From Brevibacillus antibioticus (GTDB taxonomy: Bacteria; Bacillota; Bacilli; Brevibacillales; Brevibacillaceae), in assembly GCF_005217615.1 (NCBI RefSeq), contig NZ_SZNK01000001.1:2375501-2439500 (forward strand): a stretch of DNA of 64,000 nt, in the 5' to 3' direction. Below the pieces are notes generated by a model. It did no database searches and was not told the DNA's origin. It worked only from the letters and a program-made list of their open reading frames with translations. Positions 19,481 through 27,511 of this stretch are shown here, piece by piece. Positions within the stretch are counted from its first letter, which is position 1. Each line of letters opens with the position of its first letter. The position numbers and the translations under genes were made by a program.

Positions 19481-20290
19481 TTACATGTTAGCTACGATAC
19501 CGTTGACCAGAGCCAGGAATTGCGTTTTTACTTTCTCTGTTGTTTCCATTACTTCATCATGGGACAGAGGTTGTTCCAAAATACCTGCTGCCATGTTGCT
19601 AATGCAGGAAATACCGAGTACCTTCACACCCATGTGTCGTGCCACGATTACTTCTGGTACTGTTGACATCCCTACAGCATCCCCACCTAAAAGACGAAGC
19701 ATGCGAATTTCCGCAGGAGTTTCGTAGGTAGGGCCTAGCAAACCTGCGTATACACCTTCACGGAGCTGGATTCCTTGTTCAGAAGCAACTTCATGAGCCA
19801 GCTTGCGGAGTTGTTTGGAATAAGCCTCAGACATATCAGGGAAGCGTGCTCCCAATTGTTCATCGTTTGCACCGATCAACGGATTGCGGAATGTCATGTT
19901 GATGTGATCGGAAATCAGCATGAGATCGCCTGGATTGTAGCCTTCGTTAATTCCGCCAGCCGCATTGGTCACAATAATGGTTTCTACGCCGAGCAACTTC
20001 ATGACACGGATTGGGAAAACAACGGCATCCAGACCATGTCCTTCATAAGAATGGAACCGACCTTGCATCGCTACGACTTGCTTGCCTTGAAGCTTACCAA
20101 TCACGAGTTGTCCTTTGTGGCCGACAACGGTGGACACAGTGAAGCCAGGAATTTCATGATAAGGGATGATCACTGGATTTTCGATTTCATCTGCCAAAAC
20201 ACCCAGCCCTGACCCGAGGACGAGACCAACGGTTGGTTTTTCTGTCAATTTCGGTTCGATATATGCTACTGCGTCATGGAAATTTGCCAA
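19481..20290 (-). CDS. pupG: Purine-nucleoside phosphorylase (trimeric type I)
   Basis: Phosphorolysis of guanosine and inosine and their deoxy forms. The 269-residue length, GLVLGSGLG phosphate loop, GRFHSYEGH, TNAAGGIN and MSTVPEVIVARHMG motifs mark the low-molecular-mass trimeric family (PupG/PunA) and not hexameric DeoD. It lies between deoB and pdp, as in B. subtilis. Confidence 0.95.
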   Translation of the reverse strand: MANFHDAVAYIEPKLTEKPTVGLVLGSGLGVLADEIENPVIIPYHEIPGFTVSTVVGHKGQLVIGKLQGKQVVAMQGRFHSYEGHGLDAVVFPIRVMKLLGVETIIVTNAAGGINEGYNPGDLMLISDHINMTFRNPLIGANDEQLGARFPDMSEAYSKQLRKLAHEVASEQGIQLREGVYAGLLGPTYETPAEIRMLRLLGGDAVGMSTVPEVIVARHMGVKVLGISCISNMAAGILEQPLSHDEVMETTEKVKTQFLALVNGIVANM

Positions 20291-20351
20291 TTCAACTCTC
20301 TCCTTTTTTTGTGTTTCTTCTATTATATAAATATTTATTTTTACTTAAGCT

Positions 20352-21524
20352 TTATAAATGATTAAGGAAGCTCTTCCCAATCACTGGAGCAGTTACTCCA
20401 AAATTGTCTGCGATGGTCGCACCCAAGTCCGCAAACGTTTCACGGATGCCCAAATGTTGTCCAGCTTGAATACCTTTGTGATAGACAAGCAACGGAACGT
20501 ATTCTCTCGTATGATCGCTACCATGATGTACGGGATCGTTTCCATGGTCTGCCGTGATTACCAGCAAATCATTTTCTTGTAGCGCTTCCAAAAGCTCTGG
20601 TATACGAGCGTCGAATTCCATCAATGCCTGACCATACCCTTCTGGATCACGGCGATGACCGAACTTCGCATCGAAGTCCACAAGATTGACAAAGGAAAGG
20701 CCCGTAAACGATTGTTTCATCGTGCCCAGAATTTGATCGACACCGTCCATGTTATCTTTGGTACGGATAGATTGAGTAACGCCCTCTTCTGCATAAATGT
20801 CGCTGATTTTACCAATCGCAATAGAAGCGAGGTTAGCATCTTGCAAACGATTCATGACTGTGGGAGAAAATGGCTTCACGGAATAATCGTGACGATTTGC
20901 TGTTCGGCTAAAATTGCCCGGCTGTCCAACAAATGGACGCGCAATGACACGAGTAACGGCGAACTCATCACGAAGTGTCAACTCACGTGCTACTTCGCAA
21001 ATATGGTACAGCTCTTCAAGCGGAACAACCTCTTCGTGGGCTGCCACTTGGAATACACTGTCCGCAGATGTATAGACAATCACTGCACCCGTATTCATAT
21101 GCTCTTCGCCAAGCTCGTCGAGAATGTCTGTCCCAGAAGCGACTTTGTTACCGAGCACCTTGCGACCGATACGTTGCTCAAATTCCGAGATCAGCTCTTG
21201 TGGAAATCCGTCTGGATACGTATTAAATGGAGTAGACACATGCAGACCCATGATTTCCCAATGACCAGTCGTTGTATCTTTCCCCATGGAGATTTCTTGC
21301 ATTTTTCCATAGTGGGCCATAGGAGTTGTTGCTGGCGTAACGTTTTGGAGTGGTGCTATATTTCCCAAACCTAATTTTTGCAAGTTAGGCAATGAAAATC
21401 CTGCCACGCGTTCTGCAATATGACCTAAGGTGTTCGCTCCTGCATCATTGAACTTAGGCGCATCAGGTTGTTCGCCAATCCCTACGCTGTCCATGACGAT
21501 CAAAAAAACTCGTGAATACTGCAT
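20352..21524 (-). CDS. deoB: Phosphopentomutase
   Basis: Converts (deoxy)ribose-1-phosphate to the 5-phosphate, feeding sugars from nucleoside breakdown into central metabolism. Alkaline-phosphatase superfamily metal ligands are visible: [13 protein letters not shown] at the N terminus, the [10 protein letters not shown] nucleophile threonine loop near 90, and [17 protein letters not shown] near 325-345. 390 residues, normal length (drm in B. subtilis). First gene of the salvage operon, with a perfect palindrome just upstream at 21570-21583. Confidence 0.96.
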   Translation of the reverse strand: MQYSRVFLIVMDSVGIGEQPDAPKFNDAGANTLGHIAERVAGFSLPNLQKLGLGNIAPLQNVTPATTPMAHYGKMQEISMGKDTTTGHWEIMGLHVSTPFNTYPDGFPQELISEFEQRIGRKVLGNKVASGTDILDELGEEHMNTGAVIVYTSADSVFQVAAHEEVVPLEELYHICEVARELTLRDEFAVTRVIARPFVGQPGNFSRTANRHDYSVKPFSPTVMNRLQDANLASIAIGKISDIYAEEGVTQSIRTKDNMDGVDQILGTMKQSFTGLSFVNLVDFDAKFGHRRDPEGYGQALMEFDARIPELLEALQENDLLVITADHGNDPVHHGSDHTREYVPLLVYHKGIQAGQHLGIRETFADLGATIADNFGVTAPVIGKSFLNHL

Positions 21525-21569
21525 ATTAACGCCTCCTGTTTACCAGTCATTCATTTCGACCATCAAGTC

Positions 21570-21583
21570 GTCAGACGTCTGAC
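21570..21583. promoter_or_regulatory. Perfect 14-bp palindrome upstream of deoB
   Basis: GTCAGACGTCTGAC is a perfect inverted repeat centred about 52 bp before the deoB ATG, in the promoter-proximal zone. It looks like an operator for a dimeric repressor, but no matching regulator is encoded nearby and no clear -10/-35 is visible. Confidence 0.5.
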
Positions 21584-21591
21584 CTGATTCA

Positions 21592-21624
21592 GAAAATTTT
21601 TCTCCGCCCAACAATCAGGCGGAG
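21592..21624 (-). terminator. Hairpin after xerD, probable terminator
   Basis: Stem CTCCGCC (minus 21624-21618) with GGCGGAG (21608-21602) and a nine-base loop, followed by AAAAATTTTC. It lies between xerD and the deoB promoter region. Confidence 0.6.
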
Positions 21625-21642
21625 TCCATCGTTTTTTCATAC

Positions 21643-22530
21643 TCATGCTCGCGGATGCGTCTTGGCATAGATGTCCTTAATCCGCGTTCTGGTCACATGT
21701 GTGTAAATCTGGGTGGTTGAAATATCAGCATGCCCAAGCATCTCTTGAACAGAGCGCAAATCAGCCCCATTTTCCAGTAAATGAGTGGCAAAAGAGTGGC
21801 GAAGCGTATGGGGTGTAATCTCAGCACGGATGTTTGATTTTTGGGCATATCGTTTAATAATTTTCCAAAAACCTTGCCGTGTAATTTGTTTGCCCAAGTG
21901 ATTTAGAAATAATGCAGTATCGCCAGTTCCTTTTACCAGCTTGGGGCGCCCTGCCTGCAAATAGTGGCGAACCATTTGAATGGCAACCGAGCCTAACGGA
22001 ATGATTCGCTCTTTTGATCCTTTTCCCAAGCATTTGACAAAGCCCATATCCAGATTCACATCAGCAATATCCAGATTGACTAACTCCGAGACACGAATGC
22101 CTGTCGCATATAAAAGCTCAAGCATCGCCTTGTCCCGCAGTCCGGCAGGATGATTGACAGGAGGACTTTCCAAAAGACGTTCCACTTCCTCAACAGAGAG
22201 CACTTTCGGCAAGCGTTTCTCGATCTTCGGTGTTTCTAGATGAATGGATGGATCTTTATCTATGTATTTGTCCCGAATGAGAAACTGATAAAACGCTCGT
22301 ATCGATGCCATATTGCGAGAAAGCGTTGCTGTAGCACGTCCTTTTTCCCGTAAAACAAGCAAGTACCCGATGATATGCGTCCGAGTAGAATCCTCTATTC
22401 GAGCGACGCCTTGCTCTTGTAAATACGAGGTAAAGGCCACCATATCCCGTTGATAGGATTCCAGGGTATTTCTCGCTAGCCCTTTCTCCACAGTCAGGAA
22501 ATGAATAAACTGATCAATCAGACTGTCCAT
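21643..22530 (-). CDS. xerD: Tyrosine recombinase XerD (RipX)
   Basis: Chromosome dimer resolution at dif with CodV/XerC. 295 residues: an N-terminal core-binding domain (1-100) and a catalytic domain with ATGIRVSEL (first Arg), HTLRHSFATHLL (HxxR), GHADISTTQIYTH (second His and catalytic Tyr). Intact, unlike the recombinase pseudogene beside spo0A. It lies between deoB and yqzK/fur, as in B. subtilis. Confidence 0.95.
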   Translation of the reverse strand: MDSLIDQFIHFLTVEKGLARNTLESYQRDMVAFTSYLQEQGVARIEDSTRTHIIGYLLVLREKGRATATLSRNMASIRAFYQFLIRDKYIDKDPSIHLETPKIEKRLPKVLSVEEVERLLESPPVNHPAGLRDKAMLELLYATGIRVSELVNLDIADVNLDMGFVKCLGKGSKERIIPLGSVAIQMVRHYLQAGRPKLVKGTGDTALFLNHLGKQITRQGFWKIIKRYAQKSNIRAEITPHTLRHSFATHLLENGADLRSVQEMLGHADISTTQIYTHVTRTRIKDIYAKTHPRA

Positions 22531-22622
22531 GAAGCTGTCCCCTTCAGCTGATAAGTTCTTGTATTGCTTTCCACAAAGAAAAAGAAACTCCTGCTTCTCC
22601 AGATAAAAAACTCAAACTTGCA

Positions 22623-22862
22623 CTACTCTCCCGTTAAAAAAAAGAGCTGTAGTCGTGCGACATAACCGTCAAAATCCTGTGCCTGAGAGGTATTGATGAC
22701 TTTTACTACCTTCACCGCATTCCCATGTGGTTCATGATAAGGGTTTGCCGGGAGAAATTTATCCGCCAGCAAGGTAATGATGCCGTAGGAGAGCAAGGTG
22801 CAGGTAATGAAAAGAAGCAAGAAACGAAGACCCTCCATCAAGCGGCGATAAGAGACCTTCAT
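22623..22862 (-). CDS. yqzK: YqzK-like small membrane protein (DUF4227)
   Basis: A 79-residue protein with one hydrophobic helix (about 12-34, LRFLLLFITCTLLSYGIITLL) and a short extracellular or periplasmic C-terminal part. Identified mainly by the conserved location between fur and xerD, where Bacillus has yqzK, and by the similar size and topology. Function unknown. Confidence 0.75.
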   Translation of the reverse strand: MKVSYRRLMEGLRFLLLFITCTLLSYGIITLLADKFLPANPYHEPHGNAVKVVKVINTSQAQDFDGYVARLQLFFLTGE

Positions 22863-22980
22863 CCGTAAGCCTCCTTACAGACTTTCTTTCATTTATATGC
22901 ACTTGTCCCTTGCTCCATTCGAATCGATCCTTTCTTAGGATTCCACAGGAATAGGGCTGCCATTACAAAAGCTCCCAAGG

Positions 22981-23013
22981 AAAAAAGAAAAACTTCTCCG
23001 TTCCCAGAGAAGT
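22981..23013 (-). terminator. Terminator after fur
   Basis: Minus-strand ACTTCTC / GAGAAGT stem with an eight-base loop followed by TTTTTCTTTTTT. Confidence 0.85.
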
Positions 23014-23018
23014 CGACT

Positions 23019-23483
23019 TTATTTGAAGTCCTCCACGTTCACTTTATCTACACAACGATTGCAGATCCCGTAGAAGGTCAATCGGTGGTCGGTAATATAA
23101 AAGTTGTAAACATTCTTGACTTTTTCTTCTGCTGTGACAAGTAGATCTTCAAAAATTTCATCCACCGTACCACAATTGAGGCAAATGAGGTGATGATGGT
23201 GATAAGCAGCATTATCATCACGAAGATCGTAACGAGCTACGCCATCGCCAAAATTCATTTTATGAAGGATCTTCAGTTCGCTCAAAAGCTCTAATGTCCT
23301 GTATACGGTAGCAAGCCCGATTTCCGGTGCTTTATCCTTCACTAACAAGTAAACATCTTCCGCGCTCAAGTGATCTTCTTCATTCTCCAACAACACGCGA
23401 ACAGTGGCTTCACGCTGTGGTGTCAGCTTGTAGTTTTGTGAATGCAACTGCTGCTTAATTTTCTCTAATTTTTCTTCCAACAT
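23019..23483 (-). CDS. fur: Ferric uptake regulator family protein
   Basis: 154-residue winged-helix metalloregulator. Visible are the DNA-binding helix (GLATVYRTLELL), the metal-binding stretch DDNAAYHHHHLICLNCG, and a C-terminal CNRC that completes the structural zinc site. Its position beside yqzK-xerD supports Fur rather than PerR or Zur, but paralogues are hard to separate by sequence alone. A Fur/PerR-type operator and a sigma-A promoter lie upstream. Confidence 0.92.
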   Translation of the reverse strand: MLEEKLEKIKQQLHSQNYKLTPQREATVRVLLENEEDHLSAEDVYLLVKDKAPEIGLATVYRTLELLSELKILHKMNFGDGVARYDLRDDNAAYHHHHLICLNCGTVDEIFEDLLVTAEEKVKNVYNFYITDHRLTFYGICNRCVDKVNVEDFK

Positions 23484-23518
23484 TAATGCCCCTCCCCGCT
23501 CGCATGAAACCTGTTCCT

Positions 23519-23548
23519 ATTATAGTAGAGGGGCATCGAATAAGTCAA
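23519..23548 (-). promoter_or_regulatory. Sigma-A promoter of fur
   Basis: TTGACT (23548-23543), 18-bp spacer, TATAAT (23524-23519) on the minus strand, 36 bp before the fur ATG. Confidence 0.8.
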
Positions 23549-23565
23549 ATGCATAAGTTATTACC

Positions 23566-23580
23566 TGAGAATTATTCTTA
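23566..23580. promoter_or_regulatory. Fur/PerR-type operator upstream of fur
   Basis: TGAGAATTATTCTTA is a 7-1-7 inverted repeat with one mismatch, close to the Fur and PerR box consensus. It sits just upstream of the fur -35 and touches the stop codon of spoIIM. Confidence 0.6.
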
Positions 23581-24204
23581 ATTAAGTACGAGCTGCATCA
23601 GCCTAGGGGAAATGAAGGTTTCAAACAAGGACGCAATCGCCAATACCGCAAGCATACTAAGAACAAGGACGGTATAGCCCATAAAGTGCGGCATGATAAC
23701 ATCTCTTTTACTCAGCACTCTCGTTCGTATGAGTCGGAGCGAAAATGAAATTCCGCTGACACCTACAATAAAAAGGGCAGGTACGACTAATAAATTTTGT
23801 GGGAGAACACCCACCATGGCAAATGTTACACCTTGCCATTGGAGTTGACTCACCAAAAAACCGACGGTGAAACCAACCACGACTCCTTTTAAGAAGAGCA
23901 TCAACAAAATCATAGGCAACCCAATAATGGATAATCCTAGCACCCACATAATCGCAATGGTCTTGGCATAATGACCAAACGCCTGCTGAAAATGGGCACT
24001 TGTCTCAGGGATTCCATCACTGCCAAGACTGTTGAAAAAATATTGCAGAAAACCATACAGCTCCTGCCTCTGTGATAATGGCAGTGAATTGACGAGAACG
24101 GCTCCGAAAATAATGCCCATCGTAAACAGGACGATCGTGAACCAGTAGAGTGACTGATGTTCTTTCGCATAGGATTGGATAGTTTGTCCGACTCGTGAAC
24201 GCAC
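23578..24204 (-). CDS. spoIIM: Stage II sporulation protein M
   Basis: Polytopic membrane protein of the DMP complex (SpoIID-SpoIIM-SpoIIP) that remodels septal peptidoglycan so that the mother-cell membrane can engulf the forespore. 208 residues with about five hydrophobic helices; length and topology fit the family. The start is a GTG at 24204 behind GGGAGGCG. It lies between fur and the endonuclease Q-like gene. Confidence 0.93.
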   Translation of the reverse strand: MRSRVGQTIQSYAKEHQSLYWFTIVLFTMGIIFGAVLVNSLPLSQRQELYGFLQYFFNSLGSDGIPETSAHFQQAFGHYAKTIAIMWVLGLSIIGLPMILLMLFLKGVVVGFTVGFLVSQLQWQGVTFAMVGVLPQNLLVVPALFIVGVSGISFSLRLIRTRVLSKRDVIMPHFMGYTVLVLSMLAVLAIASLFETFISPRLMQLVLN

Positions 24205-24271
24205 GCTTCGTCGCCTCCCGCTTGGCTGATTACTGTACAGCTTATGCGGACGAGTTCTCCCCTATGACTAC

Positions 24272-25444
24272 CTACATCGGGACGATCTTTCCGTAGGTAC
24301 CGGCGCCTCCCTTTTGGACAGAGAGCTTTCCCTCTCGTGCTTGCACAATAAGCGAAGCGATTCTCTCTCCGACAACATGGGTGAGCTCTTCTTCTTTCAC
24401 GCGATGCAACACGTTCATCTGTGTACCAAACGACCGATACAGCTTGTCCAATAATTTCGGACCAATTCCCGGAATGAATTCCAACGGGATTTGCTCTATA
24501 TAAGGAGGACGGAACCCTGGATGCTGGCCAGCCTCTATATCTGCCAGCTGATCAATGCGTGCTGCAACCCCTCGCACAATTCGTTGGAAGCCGCATTCCG
24601 GACATTTGCCTGAAGCATCCGCCGCGAGTAAAGACTGGCAACCTTGGCACGCCGTCTGATGATACTTACCCAGCTCGGGGTGCAGACCGTAGTTCATATG
24701 AACCCCTCTGCCACCGATGCGCTTAATTGCTTTCACCCACTCAGCGAAGGAACGCTCTTGCATATACATCGCTTGATATTCTCGGCCAATCTTTGCCAGA
24801 GAATGGGCATCTGAGTTTGTGAGAAAGGTTTTGTCATGTAGCTCGGAAATGCGGTCCGCCATAACGGTATTCGCACTCAATCCCAGCTCAACGGCATAGA
24901 TGAGTGAAGGATCAAGCACTTCGGCCATCGAATCCGTACAGCTCCCATACAATCCTTTATGTGGTGTAAAAATATGTGCCGGGATCAAAAGGCCCTGCAA
25001 TTGCTGGACACAAGCTTGCAATTCCTTAAGCGATGTGTAGATACGCTGAGAGCTTAATTGCACATTTTTGCAGCGTTCAGACAGCCATGCGGTAAATTGC
25101 TTCATTTCTTGGAGCTTCGAGAGATAAACGAGAAAATGAGCTGCACCACGTCCTGGCTCTTTGATTTCTACTTCGCACCCCAAGATTAGCAATGTATCTT
25201 TGTAGGAAATTCCTCCATCATCCTGTTCAGTCGCTAATCCCTTTTCCAAGAGATCTACCAGCTCATCCTGAACCTCCGGCGAATGTGCATCGATAATCCC
25301 GATGACATCCATCCCCTTTTTATCTGAGGCCTCCTCCAAAATTTTGGTGAGAGTCATTTTGCGTGAAGCCGTTATTTTCACAGGTTTACCCGTCCACGTA
25401 CCGCCGATGTGAATATGCATGTCGCAAAAACAGGAAGGAAGCAT
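24272..25444 (-). CDS. Endonuclease Q-like PHP-domain protein (TIGR00375 type)
   Basis: 390 residues. N-terminal PHP metal-binding domain (CDMHIHIGG, GIIDAHSPE, LGCEVEI, IPAHIFTPHKG, LTNSDAHS), then a zinc-finger stretch (CQGC ... CPECGF, about 285-305) and a C-terminal helix-hairpin-helix (FIPGIGPKLLDKL). This domain order is that of bacterial EndoQ, which nicks DNA 5' of deaminated bases such as uracil and hypoxanthine. I chose the ATG at 25444, four bases after the nudF stop, because homologues start close to the CDxHIH motif. The neighbouring Nudix gene fits a nucleotide damage or housecleaning context, though the link is inference. Confidence 0.82.
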   Translation of the reverse strand: MLPSCFCDMHIHIGGTWTGKPVKITASRKMTLTKILEEASDKKGMDVIGIIDAHSPEVQDELVDLLEKGLATEQDDGGISYKDTLLILGCEVEIKEPGRGAAHFLVYLSKLQEMKQFTAWLSERCKNVQLSSQRIYTSLKELQACVQQLQGLLIPAHIFTPHKGLYGSCTDSMAEVLDPSLIYAVELGLSANTVMADRISELHDKTFLTNSDAHSLAKIGREYQAMYMQERSFAEWVKAIKRIGGRGVHMNYGLHPELGKYHQTACQGCQSLLAADASGKCPECGFQRIVRGVAARIDQLADIEAGQHPGFRPPYIEQIPLEFIPGIGPKLLDKLYRSFGTQMNVLHRVKEEELTHVVGERIASLIVQAREGKLSVQKGGAGTYGKIVPM

Positions 25445-25448
25445 GGTT

Positions 25449-26015
25449 CTATCCACGCTCACGCAGCATTTTGTTTTCCCACGCAAACAATGCCACTACT
25501 GTCTTGGCATCTCGAATTTCTCCACTTTGATGCAGGGCATGCGCTTCTTCCAGTGTCACTTCCAGCACATCAACGAACTCATCCTCGTCCGGCTTGCTTT
25601 CTCCTTTTTTCAAACCAGTAGCCACATACACATGTAAAATTTCATCTGCGAAGCCTGGCGATGTGTAAAAAGAGCTGAGCGGTGTGTACTGACTCGCAAC
25701 GTAGCCGGTCTCTTCCTGTAACTCGCGCATTGCACATGCAAGCGGCTCTTCCCCTGGCTCCAGCTTTCCTGCTGGGATTTCCACGATCGTACGCTCCAAT
25801 GGCTTGCGGAACTGTCGAACGACAACCATTTTGTTATCATCTGTGATCGGCAAGACCGCAACCGCTCCTTGATGATTCACGATTTCCCGCTTGGCTGTGT
25901 TGCCATTAGGCAGAAGCACCTCATCTACCTTGACCTTAATAATTCTTCCGTCAAAAATCGGTTGACTGGAAATGGTTTTTTCATATAAGTGATCATATTT
26001 ACTCACTGTCGTCAT
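25449..26015 (-). CDS. nudF: ADP-ribose pyrophosphatase (Nudix hydrolase)
   Basis: Hydrolyses ADP-ribose to AMP and ribose-5-phosphate. The Nudix box GKLEPGEEPLACAMRELQEETG is intact, and VVRQFRKPLERTIVEIPAG and FYTSPGFADEI match B. subtilis NudF. The start lies in the overlapping ATGATG near 26018-26013, after AAAAAGG; I use 26015 (188 residues), while a GTG at 26006 is also possible. A longer reading to 26120 would run into the mciZ promoter region. Confidence 0.9.
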   Translation of the reverse strand: MTTVSKYDHLYEKTISSQPIFDGRIIKVKVDEVLLPNGNTAKREIVNHQGAVAVLPITDDNKMVVVRQFRKPLERTIVEIPAGKLEPGEEPLACAMRELQEETGYVASQYTPLSSFYTSPGFADEILHVYVATGLKKGESKPDEDEFVDVLEVTLEEAHALHQSGEIRDAKTVVALFAWENKMLRERG

Positions 26016-26110
26016 CATCCTTTTTCGTGAAATCGTTCTAAATCGTCGATTCCCTCCATAAGTTGGGAGCATAGAGCTTGTCCACCTTATTGTATCGGAG
26101 GAGATCATGA

Positions 26111-26251
26111 ATGAAAACATATGTTAGCGAAAAGCAATTGCGTATGGTCGGGAAAGCATGGGAGATCAAGGCTGCGCTTCGTTCCTGGTCAAATAAAGAC
26201 CTAACCCTTCAAGAGTACTTGATAAGGCGGGCGAATGCAGGGCGTCGTTAA
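26111..26251 (+). CDS. mciZ: MciZ, mother-cell inhibitor of FtsZ
   Basis: 46-residue plus-strand gene. The product contains VGKAWEIKAALRSW, matching the B. subtilis MciZ core (VGKAWEIRAKL), the helix that binds the FtsZ C-terminal polymerisation face and caps filaments. The RBS GGAGGAG (26097-26103) is seven bases before the ATG. It is divergent from nudF, and its 3' half (26166-26251) lies antisense to the end of the DUF3866 gene. In B. subtilis mciZ is under Spo0A/sigma-E control; I see no clear sigma-E promoter here. The N terminus and C-terminal tail (EYLIRRANAGRR) differ from B. subtilis and the protein is six residues longer. Confidence 0.82.
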   Translation: MKTYVSEKQLRMVGKAWEIKAALRSWSNKDLTLQEYLIRRANAGRR

Positions 26252-27365
26252 CGGTTTGGACGATATAGCCAAGGCTGTTTCCTACAAAATCGGCTGCCAC
26301 CCATGCCGTTTGAAAAGGAGCAGGGTCCTCTTGCCAATTTCGCCCCATTGTAGAAAAGGACAAGCCATACCCCTTTTCTAGTGCTGCCAGCTCTGACAGG
26401 TCTGGGACTTTTCCCTTTATGAAAATATGCTTCCCCGCAACTTCTATTGTTTTCATTTGCCGTGAAAGGACATCATCTCTTTTATCCCCGAAAATCGGGA
26501 TTGTGACCAGAGCAGGACAGAGAGCAAATCTGTTTAATATCGATATGGTATGGTGACTGACACCGTAATGTCTGGCACGTGGGTCCCCAAAGCTGATTCT
26601 GGGAATAAAAAAGGGTGTTCCTCCAAGATTGGATACGGCATGAATGACCTCAGCTAACTGAATTCCCGAGAAGCCATAAGATGTACCCGTACCTGCTACC
26701 CCAGGTCCCAGCATACAAATAATGATATCGGCACACTCTACATGGCGTGCTGCCAATAAGCCACTATGAATCGTCAACGATTCGCGATCTCCTCCCCACG
26801 CATGACCTGACGTCACGGTCGCATCCAAGCCCCCGATTGCTTTTAATTGATGGACGTGCTCGCTCAAGGCAATCGGCAAGGATGCGCCGTCCGGCATGAC
26901 ATATACGATACGGGCATCTGGATTTTTTTTACGCAAAGCAAGGACAGCAACAGGTAGAAGACTGTGCAGCTCGCCGATCAAAACAGGGGTACCTTCTAAG
27001 GATAAGTCTTCTTGCACAAACAAATGGTGGTACGGACTGGCCTGTTCTTCTACTGAATCAACCGCGAGCTGCCATGGCGAATAGCGCATTTTCATGACAT
27101 GCCCCCACTCATTCGGAAGGACATCGGTTTCCTCTGGTTGACTAACCTTTCCTACGACAAAATGATACCCACCTGTCCCCAATTCAAGCCGAACAGCGGT
27201 TGTATTGATCAGAAGTAAATCGCCACTTTTATAATCCTCTTGCAAAAAAGACAACACTCTCTCCAGTTTGTATCCAGCAACCGATTCTGTCCGGACTTCG
27301 AGCATCTGCATCCCTATTTGCTTTTCCAGAACTTTTTGGACCGTCCCCACCGCCAAACGGAGCAC
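26166..27365 (-). CDS. DUF3866 family protein
   Basis: 399-residue soluble protein of unknown function. It appears to have an N-terminal beta-rich part and a larger C-terminal part with glycine-rich loops (ATVTSGHAWGGDRES, CMLGPGVAGTGTSYGFSG) that look like a phosphate- or nucleotide-binding fold. I assign DUF3866 from memory of the family in this neighbourhood, not from a search. The last 86 bp overlap mciZ on the other strand. Confidence 0.7.
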   Translation of the reverse strand: MLRLAVGTVQKVLEKQIGMQMLEVRTESVAGYKLERVLSFLQEDYKSGDLLLINTTAVRLELGTGGYHFVVGKVSQPEETDVLPNEWGHVMKMRYSPWQLAVDSVEEQASPYHHLFVQEDLSLEGTPVLIGELHSLLPVAVLALRKKNPDARIVYVMPDGASLPIALSEHVHQLKAIGGLDATVTSGHAWGGDRESLTIHSGLLAARHVECADIIICMLGPGVAGTGTSYGFSGIQLAEVIHAVSNLGGTPFFIPRISFGDPRARHYGVSHHTISILNRFALCPALVTIPIFGDKRDDVLSRQMKTIEVAGKHIFIKGKVPDLSELAALEKGYGLSFSTMGRNWQEDPAPFQTAWVAADFVGNSLGYIVQTVNDALHSPALSSTLEGLGLYLTRNEAQP

Positions 27366-27464
27366 TCAGCCTCCCCCTTTCCTTCCTGCCTCTTCCCCGA
27401 GCTTTCCATTCAGTCTATGATGAACAGTGGTTGTCTCAATCATGCAAACAAGTAAGCAAACGAA

Positions 27465-27509
27465 TAAAAAGGCCGGAACCCCCCTCGCAAGGAGATTCCG
27501 ACCTTTTTT
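27465..27509 (-). terminator. Terminator after the PepT-like gene
   Basis: Minus-strand stem AAAAAGGTCGGAA / TTCCGGCCTTTTT with an 18-base loop and terminal T5; the symmetrical A and T runs could let it work in both directions. Confidence 0.85.
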
Positions 27510-27511
27510 GG

